DNA of 50,000 nt, from the NCBI GenBank assembly GCA_018398765.1, contig JAHBMJ010000262.1, positions 1 to 50,000 of the forward strand. Direction: 5' to 3'. Position numbers and translations under genes: made by a program. Below are positions 9,787 through 20,600 of this stretch, in pieces. Numbering within the stretch: position 1 is the stretch's first letter; the number at the start of each line of letters is the position of its first letter. A model generated the notes under the pieces. It was not told where the DNA came from and made no database searches. It saw only the letters and a program-made list of their open reading frames with translations. This DNA comes from Chromera velia. Lineage: Eukaryota; Sar; Chromeraceae.

Positions 9787-11957
9787 CACACCTCCTCCGT
9801 CTTTTTCTTTTCCGTTTTTTTGTTCTTCGTTTTGCAAATGATGAGAGAAGCGAGCCCTTTTCTTCATCTCAATTTTCCTTTTCGTCCCCTTGTGTGACTT
9901 TTTGGCAGATTACACGGTGGTATGACTCTGACGAAAAGAAATGATCAAGGCTCACCAAGCAGACATAGGAACAATTCCCGCCTGATCTCATGGTTGTCCG
10001 CGTTTTCTTCTCTCTGTACTCAATCTCTTCTTCAATGCCAGTCTCCGTGTTGTCCTCCAACTTTCGCTTCGCTGACCGTCTCTCTCAGAAGAGCATCGCA
10101 ACTTCTGTGCTGGTTTCTGGAGACGCGTAAGTAAAAAAGAAAATAAAAGGAAAGCTCCAGCCAGTGAAGAAGAGGAAAGACAGACAACATTTGTCACCGG
10201 AAGTTTCCGCTTCTCTTTTCTTGGCTCAAGGATTTCTGAAATCTATATCCATCGAACCTCATCGCGTGAATGGACAAACATGCAGTGTCGTGTCACGATC
10301 AACACACATGCACCGTCTGTTTATCCCCTATCTTCGCATCTCTTCTTTTTTCTGCATTTGGGCAAAGCCAACAGAGTGTGATTCCATACAAAAGAAACGA
10401 TCTACACGCGCCGAGTGCACGAGCCGCCTCTTCTCTTCTGTTTTCTCCTCTCACAGCCCTCGTGCTCCTTTCCTCTGCCCCCTGACACTCTCTTTTTCTC
10501 TTCTTTTTTATCAAAAGAGCGTCGCAGCTGCTGGGCAAACCAAGTAACTTGAAAAAAAAAAGAGAAACAGAAAGAACCCCCAAAACAAAAAAAGGGGAAA
10601 GGCAAGAATCCTCCACGGGCCCAGGCACCCAGAGAAAGGAGGAGAGGGAGTATGTGGAAAACGAGAGAACGAAAAAGAAAACGAAATGAAAGCTCCCTTT
10701 TTTAAATTTTCTCTCTTTCTCTTCAAGACAGGACTCGGATTCCATCTTTGCGGTGCTCTTTTGAACGCGTGAATAACTGAAGACGGGCCTGCGGATGCGT
10801 CTGAGTGACTTACTTGGATCGTGCGCCGCCCAAAGAGGAGACACAGTTTACGCACGACAATGCCAGCAGAATCAGATTCTTCCCGCTTTTTGGAGCTCTG
10901 CATGCATGCCTTTTCTCCGCCACTTTTTTTTCGTGTTCTTTCTCTTTTTCTGCGTAGACAGAAGAATATGAAGAACGACGAGGATGAGAACATTCCTTTC
11001 CCGTATGCGTTTGTTTTTCCTCTTCTCTGCGTAGCTTCGGCAGGTGAACAGCGGTGCAACTCTGATCAACTCTGCCGAAAAAGAAGGATGGGGCCCTGCC
11101 AATGCATGGCATAACAGCACAGAGAATGCCCATGCTTTTTTCTCCTCATTGCCTGTCCTCCAAACCCATCTCCTGTAGCAGTGACCAGTCTCCGTTTTTT
11201 CTCGCTCTCTCTTTTGACTATTGCATTTCAAGTAATCAAAACGTGGATGAAAAGGAAGAGAGCAAGAAAAAGGCTCGACCGACTTGAAACGCAAACCGAA
11301 GGGAGCAAACAAAGAGAGAGAAAAACAAAAACATAGAAAAAGGAATGTGAGGGGAAGAGCCTGCGTGCGTCTAATGAAAAAGAAGTGACCAAGGTTGTTT
11401 TCGCGAAGAGCAGAAAAGATGCTAGATGGAGTGTATACTGACAGCGCAGACAACGGCACTGAGCCATAGATGCGGCCCGAGTGTCTGGTTGACTGCCTCT
11501 CTTGCATGATGGCATTCTACAAGACTCTCTGAATGCCAAAGGAAAAGGGACAGATTGCAGGTTGAATTTACGGAGAAAAATCCATGGATTTAAGAACCTC
11601 TCTTCCTGTACCATCTGTGATCGAGGGTCATGGTCCGACCAAAAGTCTCTCCTTCATTCAGAAGAAGGCAGAAAAGGTTCTGCCTTAATTCCTGCTCACA
11701 CATGACTCACAAGTGGTGCATGGACAAAACAGCTGCTTCCTCAATACCGTCTTCGTACCTCCCGTGCCCCTCTTCTTCTTTCCCCCAGATTCAGAGAAGA
11801 GAGCAACCTTTTAAAAGGCAAACAAAAGAAGATAGAAACGGACAATGTGTCTACTGAGCACAGTCCTCTTCTTTAAATTTCCCTTTAAGTCTTCCCGACT
11901 CCTTTGGCATTCCGCTTCCACACGTTTGTTGCGTGGCATCCGAATGCGCATGTCCAT

Positions 11958-11997
11958 GAATTCATTCATTCATTCATTCATCCATTTATTCATTTGT
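11958..11997. repeat. (ATTC)n tetranucleotide microsatellite
   Basis: Six or more ATTC units followed by variant ATCC and ATTT units, in intergenic DNA. Confidence 0.9.
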
Positions 11998-12946
11998 TCT
12001 CATACCCTCCCTCCCCTCACATGGAAAACCCACACACCCCCTCCCTCTGCCAGCCCAGATCCTCACCGTACGTCTGCACAATTCCCGTCTCCACGAATTA
12101 ATGCATGTACAGCTTTCCTCAGGTGTGAATGCATGAGAGGAAAAAGAGAGGCAACAAAGACGAAAGGACCGACAAGCAAACAGACTTCTGAATCCCCAAT
12201 GCAACCCCAGAATGCCCCCTTGAGTTGCGTTGCACAATCTGAAATCACATCAAGCAAGCGCCAATGCTGCGAGTGCCCCTGCATGCATAGTGGACTGCAG
12301 GCCATTGACAAGACCATCCAAGACTGTTGGCTTTGTCACATCCTGAGGCTCGTGTTTTTTGGGTCTTGTGCTGCATGCATGAGCCTTTCTGTTTGCTTGT
12401 CTTGCACACAGCCTTGCCATCGGGGTGCAAACTTTCATCAATGAGGAAGGAATCCCATGGCACGAGCGAGGTTCTCGGGTCTCTCGATAAACAACGTCGC
12501 CATCCGGTCTCTCTTCGCGTCTTTTCCTTTTCTCCGAGACGACATTGCGTTGAATACAGAGCCCGGCACACAGACCGGCACACAGGACACGCGACACCCC
12601 CGCTTCCATACCACCATGGCCTCACAACAAAACGCAGGAAGACATGCAGTGCAGTCCCACATGCTTGAATGCGGTCTCTCCTCCCCTCCTGCCCAGGCAC
12701 ATCGAAAACCTCTTGCATCATGGACCGTGCCGGCACGTATCGATGAGTGTCAGACAGATGGACAGGCTGAGGCTGTACAAAACAACGTCTGTCCTCTGCC
12801 ATTCCACCACGAATTTGTCCCCAAGAAAAAACAAAACTCCCAACTTGAATCCTGAAGGCTGCAGACGGACACAGAGATCGAGAAAATCCGTGACTCACGC
12901 GCCTTTTCATCTCTCTCAAAAGTCGGCTCACAGCCTCTCTTTCGAG

Positions 12947-15113
12947 CTAGAGCTGCTTCTGCGTCTGTCGCTTGGCTTCTCTCTCCGCTTCCTTCTGCTT
13001 TCTTTTGAGGAGGTCTCTCGCATGCCTCTCGGCCCTCTCAGAGGAAGTTTCTCCTCGAAAGAACCTCCTGCCGATGCCTCCTGATTTTCCCGTGACCCTT
13101 GTCGTTGAAGAGTGGGCGGGCGTCTGAGAGAATGACGAGGAAGAAATGTGTCTCACCCCCTTTTCCTGGCTCTGTGGTGCCCTTGAATCATCAGAGGGGC
13201 GCACATTTAGCACTGCCGTGTGCATGAGAGCCTCTTCGTTCTCGTTTGGCTGTCGTTGGAGGCGTACATTTTCTTCCACCTCCTTGTCGCCCTGCGGAAA
13301 GTCATCAGAGGCCGTGGCCGTGGTCTCTGCGGAGCTTCTCCTTCTTCTCCCCCTTCCAAAATCGTTGCAGCCTTCCTTTTTCTGCTTGTGCACACTATCC
13401 GAGTCAAGGCAACTGTTGCGCCTGCACGAAGACGAATTCTGCTTCTGGTTCTCCTTGGCAGGAGCCTCAGAGGGTCGCTTGCGTGGTCGCAGTCGTTGGA
13501 GGTTCCGCTGCAGACTCTCAATCAGTGCCCCCTGCAAGTCATGGAGGCACGCATAGTGGTTTACTATCGTCATCGATGCTGTGAAGGTCAAGGAGGTTGC
13601 TTGCTTACCCAAGTCCACTTCCAAAGCTATAACACCGACATACGCGGACAAAAACAACCGTAGATTCAATTCTGAAGTCGTCAAATAAATGACAGAGCTA
13701 GAGCGGGCATCAACAACACCACTGTTATCACGTTGTATGATCATCGACAGTTATCATGATCCACTCACCGTAGAATTGAGTCTCTTGTCGTCTGTCTGAA
13801 TGACATCGGGGGCTCTCTCGGTGTCCTCAGAAATTCTTTGGTTGTTGGGATCAACTTCTGCTTCTTGCTGAGGCTCTTGCAGGTCGTTCTTCTGAAGGTC
13901 GGAGCGAATCTTCATCTCCGCTTTTCCGTCCTCGCCCTCTCCTTGATTGTCTCCTTCAGATCTTCCGTCGACCTCCCTCTTCTCCCCACAGACAGACTCC
14001 ATCTTCTCATGAAGCTTCACCTCGAAGTCCTCCGCAACGGAAGAGAGATTCTGCACACAGGAATCGACGCTTATGTTTCAGTGAGAATTTTGCAGAGCAG
14101 ATAGCGCGTATTTCCATACGTGTGCATGCAGACTTTCAAAAGAATAACGAAAAGGAGTCGGGAAGAGGCATTGATACGAAAAGACATGCAGTTAGTCAGC
14201 AGCCCACTCCACCTACCATTTGGTCTGGAATGTCCGCCTGAGAGTGACTGTCCATCATCATCTCCGTTCCTCGGGGGTGCACCGTCGTCGGTGTACTGGC
14301 TGGGCGTCCGTAGTAAAGCTGGCATGACTGCAGGAGGGACCTGCAGACCGCATCGCCTCTCGGTGCAAACAATCGAGCCATCTTCATCTTGGCTTCCTCC
14401 CACTCCTCCGCCTCCTCCTTCAATCCCTGTTTGTACTCCTCTTTCTCCTCCTCAGTCGCATGTGCCCGTCTTGCACGTGAGCGGGCGGCCATCATGCTCT
14501 TCAGGAGCCTCGCCGTGCGCAGGCAAGAGAGAGTCTTTAGAGCAACAGAACCGAGTCCATCGGGAAGAGCCCCCCCCTCTTTCTCCAGAATCTTCTGCAG
14601 AGAGTGGAGACTCTGCCGCATTCCGGAAACGAGAAAGTCAACCATATCCTGACCGGCCTTGTCAGACAGCACATCTCCCTCGGCTTCTGCCTTCCCCTCG
14701 CGTCTCGGTCTCTCCTTGCCCATAGCAGCCAGACAAGGGGGCTTCGGAATTGCCCCCCGGTAGTCACCCTCACCCCACGCTCGACCGTCGCTCCTCGCAG
14801 TCAGACGAAGGCACCGCATGCAGTACTTCCCCCTCTCGTACAGGATGCACTGGTCCATCCCTTCCACGCTGTCTGCATCCTTCCATGTCCATTGCACCTT
14901 TGGACATCCGGGAGCGGACAGAGCCTCGCGCTCCCATTCTTTCCTGATCTCGTCTTCACGAGAACTGTCCGGACAGCACCAGGCATCCATGTACGAGAGG
15001 TCCACATACGGCCCTGCCAAGGGATCCCAGGAGACCTCCCAACGGCCGTTGGGGTCTTCGCGGATTTGCCCCTGTGCGTCGTAAAACTCTCTGAAGTCTT
15101 GTACCCAGGGCAT
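12947..15113 (-). CDS. Unrecognised protein, 587 aa, 3 exons
   Basis: I do not recognise this protein. Exons are 15113-14217, 14050-13769 and 13531-12947. All introns are phase 0, start GTAGGT or GTGAGT and end TGCAG, which makes the gene model credible. Residues 1-135 form a Trp/Cys-rich part: MPWVQDFREFYD at the start, WEVSWDPLAGPYVDLSYMD, then cysteines that include an ACC pair (DAWCCPDSS) and a CxxC (KYCMRCLRL). This could be a small metal-binding fold, but I cannot name one. Residues 140-260 are helical, with a Glu/Lys-rich likely coiled coil (EEEKEEYKQGLKEEAEEWEE). The middle is acidic and the last 200 residues are Arg/Lys/Ser-rich and probably disordered. A basic helix (SERAERHARDLLKRKQKEAE) lies at the C-terminus. 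No signal peptide or membrane segment is visible. The ATG at 15113 is the first in frame. The gene is tandem with the TMEM65-like gene but 5.5 kb away. Confidence 0.6.
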
Positions 15114-15893
15114 CGCACGACAGAGAGAGAGGGCAAGAGAGAGATGACTCAGGTCTGGGTGTCTGACCTGAGACGGGAAAACTTAACTCGACGTTCTACA
15201 GAACTCCAGCTTGACGTCGAAGATGAAAACCTACAATACTGGGACTCTTCCAGTCAGTTGCCAGTCAGTTTCAAAGAATGTCAGTTGAGACATCTGCAGT
15301 AAGTATACAGACTCTCTGTATATAGACGATCTTAAGTTGGAGGTGCATGCGACGCCATGCATGCGTTCAGTCTGACTCACGCGCGATCGACTGAATCATC
15401 TTTAGTGTCTCTCTGGTCCTTTGTCGGGCCAGTATGCATCTTGCCTAGGCATAGGTCCTGTCCGTCTATTATGGCCAATCTGTTGCAAGCGCAAGCCCCT
15501 CGAACTAGGCCGCCGCGCCTAGCTTATACTACTCCATGGTGGACAAAAATTAATACCTTTCATTCTCCGTGTGTTCGCGTGGTCAACTCTGCCTATCTAT
15601 GGATGAGCGTTGTGGTCTTCCTTTTCGTTTCCCCAACTTTTTCTTCAATGGGTTCCTCAGCCCATTAAAAAAATTTGTTTCTCCTCAACATTTCTTTATT
15701 AAACCTTTTCTTTACATCCATAAATTCTTTTGCATGCTTAGCGGCTTTTAGCTCCTTTGTCATATTTCTTCAATCTGATGTTGTCAGGCTCTTCTCTCCG
15801 TTTATGTCTTTTCTATCTCTTAAATATCAAAATGGTCTTTCTCTTTCTTTCAATTCTCTTGCCAGCACCCCTACTGGCCCCCCCCCCATTCTT
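15114..15893. other. Intergenic, T-rich next to retroelement fragment
   Basis: Upstream DNA of the 587-residue gene (promoter expected near 15114-15400), then from about 15640 T-rich DNA that on the minus strand is A-rich and lies directly 3' of the retroelement reading frame. It may be the element's 3' untranslated region. No gene seen. Confidence 0.45.
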
Positions 15894-17095
15894 TTACTCT
15901 TTCTTCTCTGCAAGGCCCACGTAGGCCAAAAACTCCCTCCCAAGCAGCATCTCTGTAACCTGTGTACCGCGTGCACCGCGGCTTGTCTGCACAGATGCCA
16001 AGATTGTAGACGCTGCTGCTTTCTGAACCGCTACTGACAACGTTTTCCACCATCTGTCAGCAATTTTCTGACGTGCTGACACATCATTCATCTCCCCTAA
16101 CCTTTCTGTAGCCTGTCTCACCATCTCTTTCACGAACTGTACTGTTTCCCCCCCAGGCCTTCCGTAGGTCTCAAAAACTAAAGGGACAAAACGAATGCCC
16201 ACTGCTCTGCAGGCATCATCGTAGTGGGTATGTTTCTTCCCTTCTTTTTCCTTAGCTGCAGCCCCTGCTTTCTTGATGTTTCTATGCAGGCGGGTTGCAT
16301 CCTGGATCGGGTGGATCAGAGCTACATCCCCTAGAATGGAGTCCCCATTTGGCAAAGTCGCGAATAAGTCTGGTCGTTTGTTGCGTTCCTGGCCAACGGT
16401 CCTGTCAAATTGAGCCCCAACGATCCCATCGTCGTCTCCCCCCCAACCGTACAGTACCTTACCCCCGTTAACAGCTCAAAAAATGCTGCCCCAACCTTTT
16501 GGTGCCTTCTCTACGGACCTCTTCCCGTTGGACATTTTCCTCCATAAACACCCTCCAAGTCCCCCCTCTGTCCACAGCCGCAAACTGGTTGTCGTACTAC
16601 CTCTGGGATACAAAGGCCTAGCCGTACGCGCATGGCTGTACGAAAAAGCGGTGGGAAGATCTTATAGTTGCTGTCAAAAGGAATGGCTCTAAGCCATGCT
16701 GAGGCTCCATTGCCAGAGCAACTTCTCAAGTGAATCTGTCCTTTCTCATCTAAGCTTGGAGGCGTCTCTAGCGTAGGACGGCTACTGCCCGGCAGCTCTC
16801 CCAACAGTCGTTTTCTCGTCGCTGCCTGCAAAGTATCATAGAGCCTCCCTTGCACCCCCTTTGCCCCTTCACCTCTCCATGCCTCTGTGCAATCTCTCCA
16901 TGATGCTTTCAGCAACGACCGCTCTGGTGCTCCACTGACTGCATCCTAATGATCGTTCTGCAGTCTGTAGAACGCTTCTTGGGCTTTCTGAGACTATCCC
17001 TCCCTCGAAACTTTCTTCCACATCTCATCTGGGTTGTTCGCATACCCTTGCACCAAAAGCCTCTTCAGTACGTCTGCTAGGCAGGATGCATAGCA
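15894..17095 (-). mobile_element. Decayed 5'-truncated non-LTR retrotransposon fragment
   Basis: Minus-strand reading frames carry the C-terminal region of a retroelement polyprotein. From 16915 to 16511 the frame reads SGNGASAWLRAIPFDSNYK then FRTAMRVRLGLCIPEVV and CGCG. These are typical of the segment between reverse transcriptase and a zinc knuckle. From about 16445 to 15894 another frame reads NKRPDLFATLPNGDSILGDV, a PD...D pattern as in restriction-like endonuclease domains of LINEs. It then gives VALIHP and IRFVPLVFETYGRPGGETV. Between 17095 and 16920 the upstream frame has two in-frame stops. The two main blocks are separated by stops and a frame change, so the copy is dead. No reverse transcriptase domain is visible upstream, consistent with 5' truncation. 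The exact family is not determined. Confidence 0.55.
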
Positions 17096-17688
17096 TCCTA
17101 CCAGCGCACATTTTTGTATGAGACTATACCTGTGATCGACTGAATCAAAATGCGCGCGGAATTAAGGGGGCCCCATGCATGCATGCTGCACGCAGGGCCC
17201 CGGCATACATGCACAGGGCCCTGGCATACACCGGCCCTGCGATGCCCTGCGTGCGTCGTAAAAAAGCCCCTCGCGAAAAAAAAGAAAAATTGCACAAAAA
17301 TGACGATGCCACGCATCGGACCTTCTGAGCTAGGAACGTCTTCAATGACGCCTGGCATTAATTCACTTGACACAGTGCTTCAGAAAGTCTGGACAAACTG
17401 CATATATATATGACTTTGCACGTCAGACAGGTGGCTTGCGACAGAAATCACGGTCTCGTTCATTGTTGTCGCAGAGAACGCATTCGGAGCATACCGTCAG
17501 ATCAGCAGCGTTCCTTCATATCTCTCGTTGTTGATTAGAACGTACTTTAGGGTCTTGGCTCTTGATTCTTTGTTGTCACCCGACACGCATCTTCAACAGT
17601 CTTCGCTGTAAGATACTTGTGGTAGTATCTCGCGGTGTTTTGAGATAGAGGCAGAAACCCATCAGAGAGAGACTGAGCCAGTGTTGCA
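17096..17688. promoter_or_regulatory. Upstream region of the giant KNTC1/ROD-like gene
   Basis: This gap lies between the retroelement fragment and the start codon at 17689. It should contain the promoter and 5' untranslated region, but no core element can be named. It includes the GC-rich repeat at 17188-17254. I see no other gene. Confidence 0.35.
17188..17254. repeat. GC-rich inverted repeat with internal tandem units
   Basis: GCACGCAGGGC at 17188-17198 is inverted as GCCCTGCGTGC at 17244-17254. Between them the unit CAGGGCCCTGGCATACA occurs about twice with one variation. It could form a strong hairpin in DNA or RNA. Confidence 0.75.
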
Positions 17689-20600
17689 ATGGAACACTCA
17701 ACTGTCTGCTGGGATCCAGGAGCTTCGTCTCAGAGACCGAAGGATGCCGCCGCACCTTTTGTAGGTCCTCTCTGTCCTCCCTGCAGTCCTACTTACTCTT
17801 TCTCTTCAATGAGGTGCTTTTGTGCTTTTCTGCAGATGCAAAAAGTATGTGACTCCACCGGAGACTTATTGTCAATCAGTCCGACCTGCGTGGGTATTCA
17901 CAAGCCGGGGAGGGGCGAGTTCTGCGAAGACTTCCTCGATCTCTCTCCTGCATTGAAGGGGGCCGGACTCCTCAACGCGACGTGGAGTGCCTGCGGCCGT
18001 CTCTTGTTCGCTTTCGACTCTCAAGGTCGGCAGAGACTATGAAGGGGGGAGGGAAGGGGAAAGAAAACAAGCCCCTAGAAAAGCTTCAGTCTGTCTCAAC
18101 TCTCCTTAATTTGGCGAATTGCTCAAAAGTGTGCTTGCCGAGATCTGCGTGCCTCGTCTATCGTGCTGATCGGCGTACAAGTTGGTCGCATATGTTCTCG
18201 CTCATCATTCTTGTGTGCTCCTCCCCATTTGCAGGAAGAGTCCACTCGCTTCGGGTTTCAGAGACTTTCCGCCTCCGCCGTCTCTGGACTCAGCAGCTTC
18301 CCGTACAGCAGCAGAAGCAGAGGGAACAGGAGAAGGGCGCCATTGTACAGAATGAGGCAACAGGAGAGGATAAGGTCTGTTCGCCCCTCTCTATCCGCCC
18401 CCGTCTTGTGTGTGGATGTCTCCCATGCTTCCTCCCACTCCGTTTCCCTTCTTCTACCGTCAGGGGAATCATGTGCTTCGTATGTCAAGCAGGCCTTTTG
18501 CGTTTCTAAATCTCTCCGACTGCATCTTTTGTCCTTGTGTGTGTGCAGGAGAACGAAGTGGGAGGGAACGCTTCTCAGCTGAAGAAACCGAAGGCAGTTG
18601 CGGTGGGCGGGGACAGAGACAGACGGGGTCTTGTGTCCCAAAAAGATAGGGACAAGGAGGCGGCCGCAGCGAAGAAGAAGGGAAAGGAGACGGTAGGGCC
18701 GAAGCAGAACAGCAGCCCCAGCAGCAGTGGCGGTGTGAAGGCAGGTGCTCCATCAGGCTCCTCAGTGCCGTCGTCCCATCTCTCCGTCTTGGATGTGAAC
18801 ATGGTTCCGGAGACAGATAAAGAGTCAGTCAACGAGGGCTGCGAAGAGTACGGTGAAGTGTTCAGTGATTTCTCTCGCCATGAGTCTTGTATCTCTCTTC
18901 TTCTTCACTTCCTGTCTTTCATCACCTTTTTTTTACTTACTGTTGAATGAGCGATCGAGTTTGCATACGTCCTCCTTTCCGTCACCTTCCTGCTTGTTTT
19001 GTGCAGTCCTTCACGTCAGTGTCTCTCCATTCTCCTCTCTGAGGGCCGGGTGATTGTTCTCTCCTCTCTGGAAGTGACTCCTCTCGTGGAGGGCCTCTGT
19101 GAGAGTGAGAGGGAGAGCGAAGTGGGTTTGGAGGGCAGAGCTGGGGAGGAGAACCGGAACAAAGAGAACATGAGGGGCAATGCAAAAGCAAAGCCAGTCC
19201 CTCTATCTGACGAGAAAGAGAAGGGAAAGGGGGGAGGACCGGCTGCTCTTGAAGCACGGGCTCTCCTCGCATTCCGCCAGAAAGTCAGTCACTTGTTTTG
19301 TTGGCTTCATCACTTCCCGTCAGAAAGTCAGTGGACCAGTGGGCTTTGTTTTGGTCTGCTTCTGCCTACTTCTGTTTGTTGTGTCTCATTGCTCGGTCTT
19401 ACGTGTGTCTCTTTGCTTCGTCTGTGTGCTGTGTGCTGTGTATGCAGGCGCGTCTGCACTGTACGACAGTCGACCCGGGTGCAGAGAAAGTGTTCGCGCT
19501 GCCAGCTGAGGGGTTGGGTGGGGGCCGGCAGGAAGATGTAGGGGGGCCTCGGGGAGACAGAATGGTGCAAACGGGGGGGGGAAGAGAGGCGAGGGCTGAG
19601 GTGGCAACTCTCCTCGCAGTTTCTTCTGACACCCTTGAAGCACTTCGCGTCAGTCAGGTGTTCTTTCCTGTGTTGTTGCATTCTTCCTTCCCTTCCTCTC
19701 TCTTTCAGCTTTCCTGGCCTGTCCAGTCTCTTCTCGTCTCTCGTCTGGTCTGTCCGGCGTCCACACTCGTGCTGTGAGTTGACCCTTTGTTTGCCTTTTT
19801 TCTTTTTCCACCCACCCCACCCGGGGGCATCCTTGCATGGAGAGTCGTCTCGTTTGCCGCCGTCGGCATTTGCACTCGCTTCCTTCCGTCATTGTCTCGC
19901 CTCTTCCTTTTCCTCGGTGCAGGTGGGTAATTCCGGCCTCGAATTGCTGTCCTCTCGTCGTCTGGTGTTTCCTTCCTGCCTTCTCGGGGCCTCTCTCGGA
20001 GAGACAGGAAGGGGAGAGGGGGGGGGGTCTGGTGCCATGAGGGTGAAGAGGCTCCTTGCGGCGTCTGTTGTTTTTCCTCCCTCTGAATGTGGAGATGGAG
20101 AGGGCGCAGTCAGGGGGGCCAGTTTGATGTCAATGGTCATGGAGGCAGAGGGGGAAGGGATTTCAGGGCCGTGTTGCGTGAAGGTCCTCTTCCCTCTTGA
20201 TTTGAGAAGAGAGCAAGCAAGACACTCGCCCTCAAAACCGTCTCCGCTGTTTCCCTTCTCCATGAAGGCTCTGAGCCAGGGCCGAGCTGGGACCCCTCGC
20301 GTGCTGGCTGCAGATGTATCAGCATGGGGGTGCCGCTCGGACCTCGCTCTCGGGGTTGCGGGGGACAGCGGGGACAGGAAGGGAATTTGTGCGTCTTCAG
20401 CTCTGGTTGTGATGCTCTGTTTGGTGAAAGGGGAGCAAGGCGGCGGGACTGGTTCTTATGAGGTCTGCATGGAGCGTCTCTTCTCGCCTAGTGGCAAGGA
20501 GACGGGAGAAAAGGAGGTCTCCATTTCCTTTCCCGTCTCTCTGCCTGCTAAAGGGAATGCGGACATCATCGGACTGCGCGAAGGGGAGCCCTGTCCTCCT

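Larger units (their letters stand above)
8641..12946. other. 4.3 kb without a supported gene
   Basis: Many open frames of 60-230 codons occur (for example 8821-9369 plus, 9069-9521 minus, 10299-10844 minus, 12245-12931 minus). None has a recognisable domain, consistent flanking splice sites or a partner exon in phase. Most encode Lys/Arg/Ser/Phe-rich low-complexity peptides from purine- or pyrimidine-biased DNA. The right end probably contains the 3' untranslated region of the 587-residue gene. A lineage-specific gene with small exons could be missed by eye. Confidence 0.4.

Noticed and set aside
10299-11614. Minus-strand frames of 128-211 codons
   Set aside because: Phe/Ser/Lys/Arg low-complexity in biased DNA; none joins to a plausible exon chain.
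12245-12931. Minus-strand 228-codon frame directly 3' of the 587-residue gene
   Set aside because: Composition is not protein-like, no family match, and it lies where a 3' untranslated region is expected.
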